In this document: piece after piece, positions 31,658-40,842 of the stretch
Numbering within the stretch: the first letter of the stretch is position 1
Layout of the letters: each line of letters starts with the position of its first letter
NCBI GenBank assembly: GCA_947501615.1
Contig: CANMWK010000016.1
Span: 61,466 to 125,465 of the forward strand
Reading direction: 5' to 3'
Origin: an uncultured Tenacibaculum sp.
Lineage (GTDB): Bacteria; Bacteroidota; Bacteroidia; Flavobacteriales; Flavobacteriaceae
DNA: 64,000 nucleotides
The notes under the pieces: model-generated
Databases searched by the model: none
What the model was told of the DNA's origin: nothing
Seen by the model: the letters and a program-made list of their open reading frames with translations, nothing else
Made by a program: the position numbers and the translations under genes

Positions 31658-34480
31658 CTAAATCAGTTCCTTCTTTAAAAACTTTGCAGTATAACTTTCT
31701 TTATGTTTAGCTACTTTTTCAGGTGTTCCTGTTACTAAGATTTGTCCACCACCTTTTCCACCTTCCATACCAACATCAATAATATGATCGGCTAATTTTA
31801 TAACATCTAAATTATGCTCAATAATTAAAACAGTGTTACCTTTCTCAACTAATTTGGTTAAAACTTCCATAAGTACTCTAATATCTTCAAAGTGTAAACC
31901 TGTAGTTGGTTCGTCTAAAATATAAAAGGTATTTCCAGTATCTCTTTTAGAAAGTTCAGAGGCTAACTTGATACGTTGTGCTTCTCCACCTGATAATGTA
32001 GTAGATTGTTGTCCGAGTGTTATATAACCCAAACCAACATCTTGTATAGTTTTTAATTTTCTGTAGATCTTAGGAATATGTTCAAAGAAATTTACAGCTT
32101 CATTAATTGTCATTTCTAAAACATCAGAAATAGATTTTCCTTTGTAACGAATTTCCAATGTTTCTCTATTGAAACGTTTACCTTGACAAGTTTCACATTC
32201 CACATGAACATCTGGTAAAAAATTCATTTCAATAACACGTAATCCACCACCTTGACAAGTTTCACATCGCCCGCCTTTTACATTAAAACTGAAACGACCA
32301 GGTTTGTAGCCTCGAATAGAAGCTTCAGGAGTTTTAGCAAATAAACTACGGATTTCTCCAAAAACACCAGTATACGTTGCCGGATTAGAACGTGGTGTTC
32401 TACCAATTGGAGATTGATCTATATCTATAACTTTATCGATATGCTCTAAACCTTTTATGTTTTTATAAGGCATTGGTTTTTTTACACCACGATAAATATG
32501 AGCGTTTAAAATAGGGTAAAGGGTTTCATTAATTAATGTAGATTTTCCACTACCAGAAACTCCTGTAACACAAATCATTTTTCCTAAAGGAAATTCAACA
32601 GAAACATTTTTTAAATTATTTCCAGAAGCTCCAGTTAGTTTGATAGATTTTCCGTTTCCTTTTCTTCGTTGCTTTGGAACTTCAATAGCTTTTCTTTTCG
32701 CAATATAATCTGCAGTTAATGTTGTTTGTTTTGTTAAATCTTCAAAAGATCCTTTACTTACAATTTCACCACCATGTCTACCAGCTCCCGGACCAATATC
32801 TAAAACATAATCCGCATGTTTAATCATGTCTTCATCGTGTTCAACGACTAAAACAGAATTACCAACATCTCTCAGTTTAATTAAAGAGTCAATTAATTTT
32901 TGATTGTCTCGCTGATGTAAACCAATACTTGGTTCATCTAAAATATACAACACGCCAACCAATTGAGAACCAATTTGAGTGGCTAAACGAATACGTTGTG
33001 CTTCACCACCAGATAAAGATTTCGAAGTTCTATCTAAAGTTAGATAATCTAATCCTACATCAAGTAAGAATTGAATTCTGGTTCTTATTTCTTTTAATAT
33101 TTCTGAAGCAATTGTAATTTGCTTTTCGCTCAATTTATTTTCGATGTTAGCAAACCAATTTGCTAGCTCATTAACATCCATTTGGGCTAAATCACTAATG
33201 TTCTTGTCAGCAATTTTAAAGTGTAATGCTTCTTTCTTTAATCGTTTTCCTTCGCATTTTGTACACTTTACTTCATCCATAAAACCTTTAGCCCATCTTT
33301 TAATAGAAGAACTATCTGAGTTTTTATATTGATTCGTAATGAATGAAATAATTCCTTCAAAATCTATTTCGTAACTACGAGTAACTCCTGCTGTTTTAGA
33401 TTGAATTTTGAAAGTTTCTTTTCCGCCATTTAAAATAATAGCTAAAGCTTCTTTTGGAATTTTATTGATAGGATCGGTTAGTTTGAATTGATAACGTTCT
33501 GCAATATTTTGCAGTTGTTTGAAAATCCAACTATTTTTTTGCTCTCCTAAAGGAATAATTCCACCATTTTTTATAGAAACAGTATCGTCAGGAATAACTT
33601 TCTTTAGGTTAACTTCGTTAGTAATTCCAAGTCCGTTACATTTTTCACAAGCACCTTTTGGTGAATTGAAAGAAAAAGTGTTTGGTTCTGGATTAGGATA
33701 GGCTATTCCAGAGGTAGGACACATTAATTCTCTACTAAAATATCTTGGTTGTACATTATCAACATCAATAACCATCAAAATGTTATCTCCAGTATACAAG
33801 GCAGTTTTAATAGTCTCTTCTAAACGTTTTACTGCATCTTTGTTTACGACAAGACGATCGATAACAACCTCAATATCGTGAGTTTTATATCGATCTAATT
33901 TCATGCCTTTTTCAATCTCTCTAATTTCACCATCTACACGAACACGCACAAAACCTTGTTTCGAAATTTGTTCAAATAATTCACGATAATGACCTTTTCT
34001 AGATTTAATTAAAGGTGCTAAAACTGCAATTCGTTTGTTGTCAAAGTCTTTTAAGATTAATTCCTTGATCTGATCATCAGAGTAACTAATCATTTTTTCT
34101 CCTGTGTTATACGAATATGCATCAGAAGCTCTAGAGAATAAAAGACGTAAGAAATCGTAAATTTCTGTAATTGTTCCAACAGTAGAACGCGGACTTTTAT
34201 TCGTAGTTTTTTGTTCTATCGAAATTACTGGAGATAATCCATCAATTTTATCAACATCAGGCCGTTCTAATCCACCTAAAAATTGTCTCGCATAAGCAGA
34301 AAAAGTTTCAATATATCTTCGTTGACCTTCAGCATAAATAGTATCAAAAGCTAAAGAAGATTTACCACTACCACTTAAACCAGTAATTACAACTAGTTTT
34401 TCACGAGGGATTTTAATATCAATATTCTTTAAGTTGTGAGCTCTAGCTCCGTATACTTCGATGAATTCTTGTTCTTTCAA
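31658..34480 (-). CDS. uvrA: excinuclease ABC subunit UvrA
   Basis: UvrA scans DNA for bulky damage and loads UvrB in nucleotide excision repair. There are two ABC ATPase modules: Walker A GLSGSGKSS and GVSGSGKST, and signatures LSGGEAQRI (twice). Four CxxC pairs (CEKCNG, CTKCEG, CETCQGGG, CETCQGKR) bind zinc. I propose the TTG at 34480 (LKEQEFIEVYG), giving 940 residues, the usual length in Bacteroidota. The only upstream ATG, at 34570, adds 30 unrelated residues and would leave just 16 bp before the divergent PspC-like gene. The gene is a single-copy unit with its own terminator. Confidence 0.95.
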   Translation of the reverse strand: MKEQEFIEVYGARAHNLKNIDIKIPREKLVVITGLSGSGKSSLAFDTIYAEGQRRYIETFSAYARQFLGGLERPDVDKIDGLSPVISIEQKTTNKSPRSTVGTITEIYDFLRLLFSRASDAYSYNTGEKMISYSDDQIKELILKDFDNKRIAVLAPLIKSRKGHYRELFEQISKQGFVRVRVDGEIREIEKGMKLDRYKTHDIEVVIDRLVVNKDAVKRLEETIKTALYTGDNILMVIDVDNVQPRYFSRELMCPTSGIAYPNPEPNTFSFNSPKGACEKCNGLGITNEVNLKKVIPDDTVSIKNGGIIPLGEQKNSWIFKQLQNIAERYQFKLTDPINKIPKEALAIILNGGKETFKIQSKTAGVTRSYEIDFEGIISFITNQYKNSDSSSIKRWAKGFMDEVKCTKCEGKRLKKEALHFKIADKNISDLAQMDVNELANWFANIENKLSEKQITIASEILKEIRTRIQFLLDVGLDYLTLDRTSKSLSGGEAQRIRLATQIGSQLVGVLYILDEPSIGLHQRDNQKLIDSLIKLRDVGNSVLVVEHDEDMIKHADYVLDIGPGAGRHGGEIVSKGSFEDLTKQTTLTADYIAKRKAIEVPKQRRKGNGKSIKLTGASGNNLKNVSVEFPLGKMICVTGVSGSGKSTLINETLYPILNAHIYRGVKKPMPYKNIKGLEHIDKVIDIDQSPIGRTPRSNPATYTGVFGEIRSLFAKTPEASIRGYKPGRFSFNVKGGRCETCQGGGLRVIEMNFLPDVHVECETCQGKRFNRETLEIRYKGKSISDVLEMTINEAVNFFEHIPKIYRKLKTIQDVGLGYITLGQQSTTLSGGEAQRIKLASELSKRDTGNTFYILDEPTTGLHFEDIRVLMEVLTKLVEKGNTVLIIEHNLDVIKLADHIIDVGMEGGKGGGQILVTGTPEKVAKHKESYTAKFLKKELI

Positions 34481-34586
34481 TGTAAAAAATTTGACAAAAG
34501 ACAAATTTACTGAATAGAATCTGAATTTTAATTGATGTTGATAACAAATAAAATTCGATGTATCTTGCAATAAATTTAACAGTACA

Positions 34587-34808
34587 ATGGTAGATTCTAT
34601 ACGTCATTTTTTTGAAAGAAACGGTTTTGATGTTTCTTCAAGGTTAGGAGACCGGTTAGGAATGAGAGTAGTAAATATTCGTTTGTTTTTTATTTACTTT
34701 TCTTTTGTTACCGTGGGGCTGTCTTTTGGTGTATACTTAATTCTTGCTTTTATATTAAAATTAAAAGATAAAATATATACCAAAAGAACTTCTGTGTTTG
34801 ATTTATAG
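34587..34808 (+). CDS. PspC domain protein
   Basis: A 73-residue membrane protein. It has the PspC core: GDRLGMRVVNIRLFFIYFSFVTVGLSFGVYLILAFIL, an amphipathic start followed by a hydrophobic hairpin. Longer Bacteroidota PspC proteins carry the same domain in front of extra regions. PspC helps sense envelope stress in other bacteria, but no psp partner lies here. It diverges from uvrA across about 100 bp. Confidence 0.82.
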   Translation: MVDSIRHFFERNGFDVSSRLGDRLGMRVVNIRLFFIYFSFVTVGLSFGVYLILAFILKLKDKIYTKRTSVFDL

Positions 34809-34948
34809 TGCTTTCTTTTGAATAGAAATCCTTCATTTTTTTTTATTAAATAATGCTTATAAATAGTTTTTAACAGCAAAAAACTTGTTAAAAGTTCAGT
34901 TTTTTAAGATATTGCGAGCTACTAATTCAACAAAACTATTATTTACAC

Positions 34949-36532
34949 ATGATGAATAAAAAACTAACGGCAATATTATTGGGGTTATTGCCGATGCTAA
35001 CTTTCGCCCAGGAGAAAGGTTTAGACCAAAAGATTGATGAAGCTTTCGGAAATGCCACAGGATGGTTTGTGAATTTTATCTTCTATCAAATTGATTTTGG
35101 AGGAGGAGTTAAAGTTTTTTGGGTATTATTCCCATTAATTTTAGGAGCGCTTTACTTTACAGTTTATTTTAAGTTTATTAATGTAAGAGGAATCATTACT
35201 TCTATTAACATAATTAGAGGTAAATATGATGATTTAGATCATGATAATACAGGAGATAAAGAATTAGCAGTTGCTGGAGATGTTACGCCAGGAGGTGATG
35301 CAATTGAAACTATCGCTATAGAAAACCATGAGGGTGAGGTTTCTCATTTTCAAGCATTAACAGCAGCATTGTCTGCTACGGTAGGTTTAGGTAATATAGC
35401 AGGAGTTGCAATTGCAGTATCTATAGGTGGTGCAGGTGCTACATTTTGGATGATTGTTGCTGGTTTTCTAGGAATGGCTTCAAAATTTGTAGAATGTACT
35501 TTAGGAGTAAAATATAGAGACATAGAATCGGATGGTACTGTATATGGTGGACCTATGTATTATCTTACAAAAGGATTGAAAAATAAAACTCTAGGTAAAA
35601 TATTGGCTACGTTATTTGCCATTTTTGTTATTGGAGGATCCTTCGGAGGAGGTAACATGTTTCAAGTAAATCAAGCCTTTCAATTAGTTGAAAATATAAC
35701 AGGAGGAGAAGCTTCTTTTCTTCATGGTAAAGGCTGGTTGTTTGGTATAATTATGGCTGTTTTAGTCGGTATTGTTATTATCGGTGGAATTAAAAAAATA
35801 GCTAAAGTAACAGATAAAATCGTGCCATTTATGGTAGCGATATATGTTGTAGCTTCTTTATTTGTCATATTTGCTAATTTCAGTATGATTGGAGATGCTT
35901 TCAGTCAGATTTTTAATGGAGCTTTTAGTGCTGAAGGTGTAGCAGGAGGAGCTATAGGTGTTTTAGTTCAAGGATTTAGAAGAGCTGCATTCTCAAATGA
36001 AGCAGGTGTAGGATCTGCATCAATTGCACATTCAGCAGTTAAAACAAAATACGCTGCTTCTGAAGGTATGGTAGCTTTATTAGAGCCATTTATTGATACA
36101 GTAATAGTTTGTACAATGACAGCTTTAGTCTTAATTATTACAGGTAATGTAACTTCTGCTAATTCAGGATTAAATGATGCACAAGCAATATTATTAACAT
36201 CAGGAGCTTTTGAGTCTGCTATTTCTTGGTTCCCTTACGTGCTAACAATTGCTGTAGTTTTATTCGCATTTAGTACTATGATTTCTTGGTCATATTACGG
36301 ATTTCAAGGCTGGGCTTTTTTATTTGGAAGAAGTAAGAAAATGGAATACGTATACAAAGTGATTTTTTGTGTATTTGTTGTAATTGGTTCTGCTGCTAGT
36401 TTAGGTTCAGTAATAGGCTTTTCTGATGCTATGATTTTTGCAATGATGGTTCCAAATATGATAGGAATTGTAATATTGGCACCAAAAGTAAAAGCTGAAT
36501 TGGCAAAATACATTAAAGCTATCAAATCGTAG
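34949..36532 (+). CDS. sodium:alanine symporter family protein (AGCS)
   Basis: A 527-residue inner-membrane transporter that couples uptake of alanine or glycine to sodium or protons. It starts with a signal-like helix (ILLGLLPMLTFAQ), as usual for this family in Flavobacteriia, followed by about eleven membrane helices. The AGCS signature segments are present: FQALTAALSATVGLGNIAGVAIA, GGPMYYLTKGL and RRAAFSNEAGVGSASIAHSA. The start could equally be the second ATG at 34952. The next gene begins 16 bp later. The substrate is assigned at family level only. Confidence 0.92.
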   Translation: MMNKKLTAILLGLLPMLTFAQEKGLDQKIDEAFGNATGWFVNFIFYQIDFGGGVKVFWVLFPLILGALYFTVYFKFINVRGIITSINIIRGKYDDLDHDNTGDKELAVAGDVTPGGDAIETIAIENHEGEVSHFQALTAALSATVGLGNIAGVAIAVSIGGAGATFWMIVAGFLGMASKFVECTLGVKYRDIESDGTVYGGPMYYLTKGLKNKTLGKILATLFAIFVIGGSFGGGNMFQVNQAFQLVENITGGEASFLHGKGWLFGIIMAVLVGIVIIGGIKKIAKVTDKIVPFMVAIYVVASLFVIFANFSMIGDAFSQIFNGAFSAEGVAGGAIGVLVQGFRRAAFSNEAGVGSASIAHSAVKTKYAASEGMVALLEPFIDTVIVCTMTALVLIITGNVTSANSGLNDAQAILLTSGAFESAISWFPYVLTIAVVLFAFSTMISWSYYGFQGWAFLFGRSKKMEYVYKVIFCVFVVIGSAASLGSVIGFSDAMIFAMMVPNMIGIVILAPKVKAELAKYIKAIKS

Positions 36533-36548
36533 TTTGTAAAATTCTAAC

Positions 36549-37433
36549 ATGAAAAATTTTAAATCCCATTTCTGGTATACTAAAAGCCAACGAAATGGGA
36601 TTTTTATTTTATTATTACTCATTATATTACTTCAATTCGCTTACTTTTTTATTGATGTTACTCCAGACGATACAATAGTTGTAGATTCAGAAGATGTAAC
36701 TGCGCTACAATCAGAAATTGATAGCCTAAAAGAAGAAAAGCTAAAAAAACAAAATAAAATATTTCCATTTAATCCTAATTTTATTTCAGATTACAAGGGA
36801 GAACGATTAGGAATGTCTTTGGAAGAAATAGACCGATTACATAAGTTTAGAGCAGGAAATAAATATGTAAACTCTATTCAAGAATTTCAAAGAGTAACTA
36901 AAGTTTCAGATAGCTTACTTGATTCGATATCGCCTTATTTTAAATTTCCTGATTGGGTGAAAAGTAAAAAGCCTAAAAAGCGAAATAATCAGAAAGAAAA
37001 AAATTCAGAAAAGAAATTAAAAATTGTAGTTACTACTAACGATCTGAATAGAGTTACCTTTAAAGACTTATTGAGTGTTACTGGTATAAAAGAAACAATA
37101 GCAAAAAGAATTATTAAGTACCGTTCTAAATTAAAAGGTTTTACATTTGAAGATCAATTGTATGAGGTTTGGGATTTAGATAAAGAATCAGCAGATGAAA
37201 TTCTTAAGAGTTTTAAGATTACAGAGGTACCTAAAATTCAAAAAATCAATGTTAATACTGCATCTTTCAAGGAAATATTAAAGTTACCTTATATTGATTA
37301 TGAACTCTGTCAGAAAATTTTTGACTATAAAGATGAAGTTGCAGAACTACAGAATATTGAAGAATTAAGAAATATTAAAGATTTTCCTCAAAAAAAATAC
37401 GACAGAATAGTCTTATATTTGATGGCAAAATAA
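36549..37433 (+). CDS. helix-hairpin-helix (ComEA-like) DNA-binding protein
   Basis: A 294-residue protein with an N-terminal membrane anchor (GIFILLLLIILLQFAYFFI) and three ComEA-type helix-hairpin-helix repeats: at about residues 75-110 (GMSLEEIDRLHKFRAG), 160-205 (LLSVTGIKETIAKRIIKYR) and 230-290 (ILKLPYIDYELCQKIFDYKDE). A Lys-rich linker separates the first two. HhH motifs bind DNA without sequence preference; in Bacteroidota these exported proteins may take part in DNA uptake. The gene follows the symporter by 16 bp and may be co-transcribed. Confidence 0.87.
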   Translation: MKNFKSHFWYTKSQRNGIFILLLLIILLQFAYFFIDVTPDDTIVVDSEDVTALQSEIDSLKEEKLKKQNKIFPFNPNFISDYKGERLGMSLEEIDRLHKFRAGNKYVNSIQEFQRVTKVSDSLLDSISPYFKFPDWVKSKKPKKRNNQKEKNSEKKLKIVVTTNDLNRVTFKDLLSVTGIKETIAKRIIKYRSKLKGFTFEDQLYEVWDLDKESADEILKSFKITEVPKIQKINVNTASFKEILKLPYIDYELCQKIFDYKDEVAELQNIEELRNIKDFPQKKYDRIVLYLMAK

Positions 37434-37468
37434 AACAAACAACAACTTAATTAAAACTTATTTACAGT

Positions 37469-38626
37469 ATGTATTTTACTGAAGAACATGAATCATTTCG
37501 TAAAAGTTTCAGAGACTTTTTACAGAAAGAAGTAGTTCCTCATATTGAAAAATGGGAGGAAACAGGAACAATAGATCGCTTTATTTGGGAAAAGTTCGGT
37601 GAAATGGGATATTTCGGTCTGTACCAACCAGAAGAATACGGAGGTTTAAATTTAGATTTATTTTATACAGTAATTTTCTTAGAAGAATTACAGAGAATAA
37701 ATTCTGGAGGTTTTGCTGCTGCCATGTGGGCACATGCTTATCTAGCAATGACGCACCTTAAGAAAGAAGGAGATGATAGAATTAAAAAAGAATACCTAAC
37801 ACCAAGTATTGAAGGAAAAATGATTGGTTGCTTATGTATTACTGAACCTTTTGGAGGTAGTGATGTGGCAGGAATGCGAACGACAGCGATTAAAGATGGG
37901 GATAATTACGTAATTAACGGATCTAAAACATTTATCACAAATGGAGTATATTCAGATTATTTAATCGTTGCTGCAAAAACAGATCCTAACGACAAATATA
38001 AGGGAATGAGTATTTTCTTGGTGGATAGAGATACTAAAGGTGTTTCATCAACCAAACTAAATAAATTAGGATGGAGAGCTTCTGATACAGGAGAAATTGC
38101 TTTCGATAATGTAGTTATTCCAAAAGAAAACTTAATGGGTGAGGAAGGAAAAGGATTTCCTTACATAATGCAACATTTTGCTTTAGAGCGTTTAATTATG
38201 GGAGTAAATGCACATGCAAGAGCAGAATATGCACTTGAGTATGCATTACAATATATGAGTGAAAGAGAAGCTTTCGGAAAAAAGATTAATGAATTTCAAG
38301 CATTAAGACATAAGGTTGCTGAAATGGCGTCTAAAGTTGATATGTGTAAAGAATATAATTATTCGATTACAAAAAGATTAAATGATGGTACTTATGTTGT
38401 AAAAGAAGCTAGTATGAGTAAATTCTTGTCAACTAAGATAGCTGATGAAGTAATTTATGATGCGCTTCAATTATTAGGAGGATATGGTTATATGGAAGAT
38501 TATCCTTTAGCAAGAATGTTTAGAGACAGTAGATTAGGTCCAATAGGTGGAGGTACATCTGAAATCTTAAAAGAGATTATTGCAAAAATGATAATTGATA
38601 AGAAAGAATATAAACCAGCTACGTAA
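37469..38626 (+). CDS. acyl-CoA dehydrogenase
   Basis: A 385-residue FAD enzyme that introduces the first double bond in fatty-acid or branched-chain acyl-CoA breakdown. The family signatures are present: CLCITEPFGGSDVAGMRTTA, with the substrate contact, and QLLGGYGYMEDYPLARMFRDSR near the end. The catalytic Glu region is GGTSEILKEIIAKMI. The C-terminus IIDKKEYKPAT is encoded in DNA that is repeated twice more just after the stop codon. It lies about 33 kb from the fad operon. The exact acyl chain is not readable. Confidence 0.94.
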   Translation: MYFTEEHESFRKSFRDFLQKEVVPHIEKWEETGTIDRFIWEKFGEMGYFGLYQPEEYGGLNLDLFYTVIFLEELQRINSGGFAAAMWAHAYLAMTHLKKEGDDRIKKEYLTPSIEGKMIGCLCITEPFGGSDVAGMRTTAIKDGDNYVINGSKTFITNGVYSDYLIVAAKTDPNDKYKGMSIFLVDRDTKGVSSTKLNKLGWRASDTGEIAFDNVVIPKENLMGEEGKGFPYIMQHFALERLIMGVNAHARAEYALEYALQYMSEREAFGKKINEFQALRHKVAEMASKVDMCKEYNYSITKRLNDGTYVVKEASMSKFLSTKIADEVIYDALQLLGGYGYMEDYPLARMFRDSRLGPIGGGTSEILKEIIAKMIIDKKEYKPAT

Positions 38627-38800
38627 TTTTATATCAATTTCTTTTTTGCAAAAATGTGTCTTCACATTGTAAAAATGATAATTGATAAGAAAGAATATAA
38701 GCCAGCTACGTAATTTTATATCAATTTCTCTTTTGCAAAAATGTGTTTTCATATTGCAAAAATGATAATTGTCAAAAAAGAATATAAACCTACAATTTAA
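38582..38800 (+). repeat. 87-bp tandem repeat of the acyl-CoA dehydrogenase 3' end
   Basis: The unit begins near TGCAAAAATGATAATTG and recurs with an exact 87-bp period: the word ATGATAATTG is at 38588, 38675 and 38762. The first copy encodes the real C-terminus KMIIDKKEYKPAT. Copies two and three lie past the stop; the third has diverged (VKKEYKPTI). The period is 29 codons, so the frame is kept but stop codons block extension. Confidence 0.9.
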
Positions 38801-38921
38801 ATAAGAATAGGTGATAATTTTAGAAAGAGAGAATACTTAGGTATTCTCTTTTTTGGTTTGATAATTTGTGAAAATTCTGTTTTTAAGCAGTTTTTATTAT
38901 GATTTACTTAATTTATTAACA

Positions 38922-38957
38922 CGAAATCGATTTCGAAACGATAACGATTTCGTTATC
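38922..38957. promoter_or_regulatory. two palindromic operator candidates before the alpha-amylase gene
   Basis: CGAAATCGATTTCG (38922-38935) is a perfect 14-bp palindrome. GATAACGATTTCGTTATC (38940-38957) has perfect 8-bp arms around TT. The two adjoin, about 45 bp before the amylase start. The CG-centred shape is typical of LacI-type operators that control starch and maltodextrin genes. Confidence 0.6.
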
Positions 38958-39002
38958 TGGGTTTCATTGAATACCTTGATTGGAAACAAAAACCAAATAA
39001 AA

Positions 39003-40388
39003 ATGAAAACACTTATTAAATTTTTTGTAATTCTTTTATTGATTAATTATTCCTGCTCAAAAAACGATACAGATGCAATTATAATTGATAATGAAACTTC
39101 ATCAGAAAATGATTCTGAAAGAAACCTCAAAGCCAGACAAAGTTTAAAACCTATCGGTACTGGTGTTATGATGCAAGCATTTTATTGGGATGTACCTGCT
39201 GGTGGTACTTGGTGGGAGAAGGTTGAAAGTAAAGTGCAGAGTTGGAGTGATGCTGGTATAGATGCAATTTGGTTACCGCCAGTCTCTAAAGCACAAAATG
39301 GAGCTTTTTCTATGGGATATGATCCTTTTGATTATTACGATTTTGGTCAGTACGATCAAATGGGAAGTGTAGAAACTCGTTTCGGTTCAAAAACAGAATT
39401 AGAGAGTCTAGTCAGTAAAGCACATAATGCTAAGTTAAGTGTAATTGCTGATATTGTAATTAATCATAATAGTGGAGGATCTTTAGAAGATAATCCTTAT
39501 ACAGGTACACCTTACTATACAGATTTTAATCCGAAATCAGGAAAGTTTTTAAGAAGTAATAGTGATTTTCATCCTAATGCAAATTGTAATAGTGATTCAG
39601 GAGTTTTTGGAGGATTTCCAGATTTAAGTCATTGTCAGCCTTATGTGCAAGATTGGTTATGGAAAAGATCGAATAGTGTGGCGAAATACTACAAGAATGT
39701 TATGGGATTTGATGGTTGGAGATTTGATTATGTGAAAGGATTTGCTCCATGGGTAGTAAGAGAGTGGAAAAACGCAGTTGGAGGTTTCTCTGTTGGAGAA
39801 TATTGGGATGGAAACGCAGGAACACTAGATTGGTGGTCAGGTGAGGCTCAAGTTTCGGCTTTCGATTTTGCATGTTATTATAGGATGAGAGATGCTTTTC
39901 AAGGTAATAACCTAAATAGATTGAATGATGATATGCTTTGGAAGAGGAATTCTAGCAAGGCAGTAACGTTTGTTGCAAATCATGACACAGATGAAATATA
40001 CAATGGTAAATTATTAGCTTATGCTTACATTTTAACACATGAAGGTTATCCTACTATTTTTTATAGAGATTACGAGGAATGGTTAAGTAAAACTAAGCTA
40101 AAAAATCTGATATGGATTCATAATAATCTAGCAGGAGGAAGTACATCTATTCTTCATGTGGATAATGATGAGTATGTAGCGAGAAGAAATGGACATAATA
40201 ATTCAGGTTTAGTCGTTTATATAAATAACTCTAATTCTTGGAAAGAAAGATGGATTGAAACAAACTGGTCTAATACAAGAATAAAAGATTATACAGGAAA
40301 TTCTAATTGGCAACCCGTAACTCAAGGAGGGAAATGGGTTAAAATTCAAGCACCACCAAAAAGCTATACAGTTTGGTCTCCAAAATAA
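39003..40388 (+). CDS. GH13 alpha-amylase lipoprotein (archaeal/GH13_7-like)
   Basis: A 461-residue enzyme that cuts internal alpha-1,4 bonds of starch. It has a lipoprotein signal (FFVILLLINYSCS), so it is membrane-anchored outside the cytoplasm. The catalytic barrel shows IADIVINH, the nucleophile in GWRFDYVKGFAP, the acid/base in SVGEYWDG and the third acid in FVANHDTDE. The segments MQAFYWDVPAGGTWWEK and MGYDPFDYYDFGQYDQMGSV are close to my memory of Pyrococcus-type amylases (GH13 subfamily 7). The start at 39003 is chosen over an upstream ATG because it gives the signal peptide. Two palindromes precede it; no transporter or SusCD pair follows. Confidence 0.9.
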   Translation: MKTLIKFFVILLLINYSCSKNDTDAIIIDNETSSENDSERNLKARQSLKPIGTGVMMQAFYWDVPAGGTWWEKVESKVQSWSDAGIDAIWLPPVSKAQNGAFSMGYDPFDYYDFGQYDQMGSVETRFGSKTELESLVSKAHNAKLSVIADIVINHNSGGSLEDNPYTGTPYYTDFNPKSGKFLRSNSDFHPNANCNSDSGVFGGFPDLSHCQPYVQDWLWKRSNSVAKYYKNVMGFDGWRFDYVKGFAPWVVREWKNAVGGFSVGEYWDGNAGTLDWWSGEAQVSAFDFACYYRMRDAFQGNNLNRLNDDMLWKRNSSKAVTFVANHDTDEIYNGKLLAYAYILTHEGYPTIFYRDYEEWLSKTKLKNLIWIHNNLAGGSTSILHVDNDEYVARRNGHNNSGLVVYINNSNSWKERWIETNWSNTRIKDYTGNSNWQPVTQGGKWVKIQAPPKSYTVWSPK

Positions 40389-40400
40389 AGTATTGATTAA

Positions 40401-40430
40401 TTGGAATATATAATTTAATATGTATCTTTG
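40401..40430 (+). promoter_or_regulatory. rpsU promoter
   Basis: TTG (40401-40403) and TATCTTTG (40423-40430) are 19 bp apart, a full match to the Bacteroidota promoter. The transcript would carry a leader of about 90 nt. Confidence 0.72.
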
Positions 40431-40513
40431 CAATCCAAAAAAATAAGATTATCATTCTTAAAATTAGATAAGTTTCTGATTTTGAGGGTAAAAACATAAA
40501 ATATACGTATGGA

Positions 40514-40520
40514 AGGAGGT
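40514..40520 (+). promoter_or_regulatory. strong Shine-Dalgarno of rpsU
   Basis: AGGAGGT lies 8 nt before the ATG. Most genes in this window have no such site; in Bacteroidota the anti-Shine-Dalgarno end of 16S rRNA is shielded by bS21, bS18 and bS6, and rpsU is a known exception that is self-controlled through its site. Confidence 0.85.
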
Positions 40521-40528
40521 GCAAAAAC

Positions 40529-40726
40529 ATGTTAATTATTCCAGTAAAAGAAGGTGAAAATATCGATAGAGCTTTAAAACGTTATAAACGTAAATTCGAT
40601 CGTACGAAAACAATGAGAAACTTACGTGCAAGAAAGCAGTATATTAAGCCATCAGTAGCGAAAAGAGCTCAAATGATTAAAGCTTCTTACATCCAAAGAT
40701 TAAGAACGCAAGAAGAAATTGGTTAA
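40529..40726 (+). CDS. rpsU: 30S ribosomal protein S21 (bS21)
   Basis: A 65-residue basic protein of the small ribosomal subunit located near the 3' end of 16S rRNA. It opens MLIIPVKEGENIDRALKRYK and continues with the typical Arg/Lys-rich helices (KFDRTKTMRNLRARKQYIKP). The length is normal. It has a perfect upstream ribosome-binding site, its own promoter and a strong terminator, so it is a single-gene unit apart from the recombinase gene downstream. Given the known bS21 role in hiding the anti-Shine-Dalgarno, the site allows translation when bS21 is scarce. Confidence 0.96.
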   Translation: MLIIPVKEGENIDRALKRYKRKFDRTKTMRNLRARKQYIKPSVAKRAQMIKASYIQRLRTQEEIG

Positions 40727-40747
40727 ACCAATATCAGATTAGTAAAG

Positions 40748-40777
40748 AAAACCCATGCATTTTGTATGGGTTTTTTT
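40748..40777 (+). terminator. rpsU terminator
   Basis: AAAACCCAT pairs with ATGGGTTTT around GCATTTTGT, ending in a run of seven T. Confidence 0.85.
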
Positions 40778-40842
40778 ATTTTTATTGTAAAATAAAAGAG
40801 TTTACCCTAATTGGGCTTAGCTTATTGAAATAATGTTTACTA

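Noticed and set aside
34481..34570. UvrA start at the ATG at 34570
   Set aside because: It adds 30 residues unlike UvrA and leaves only 16 bp to the divergent gene; the TTG at 34480 fits the family start.
38567..38752. Minus-strand frame over the acyl-CoA dehydrogenase 3' repeat
   Set aside because: Its apparent internal repeats simply reflect the 87-bp tandem duplication.
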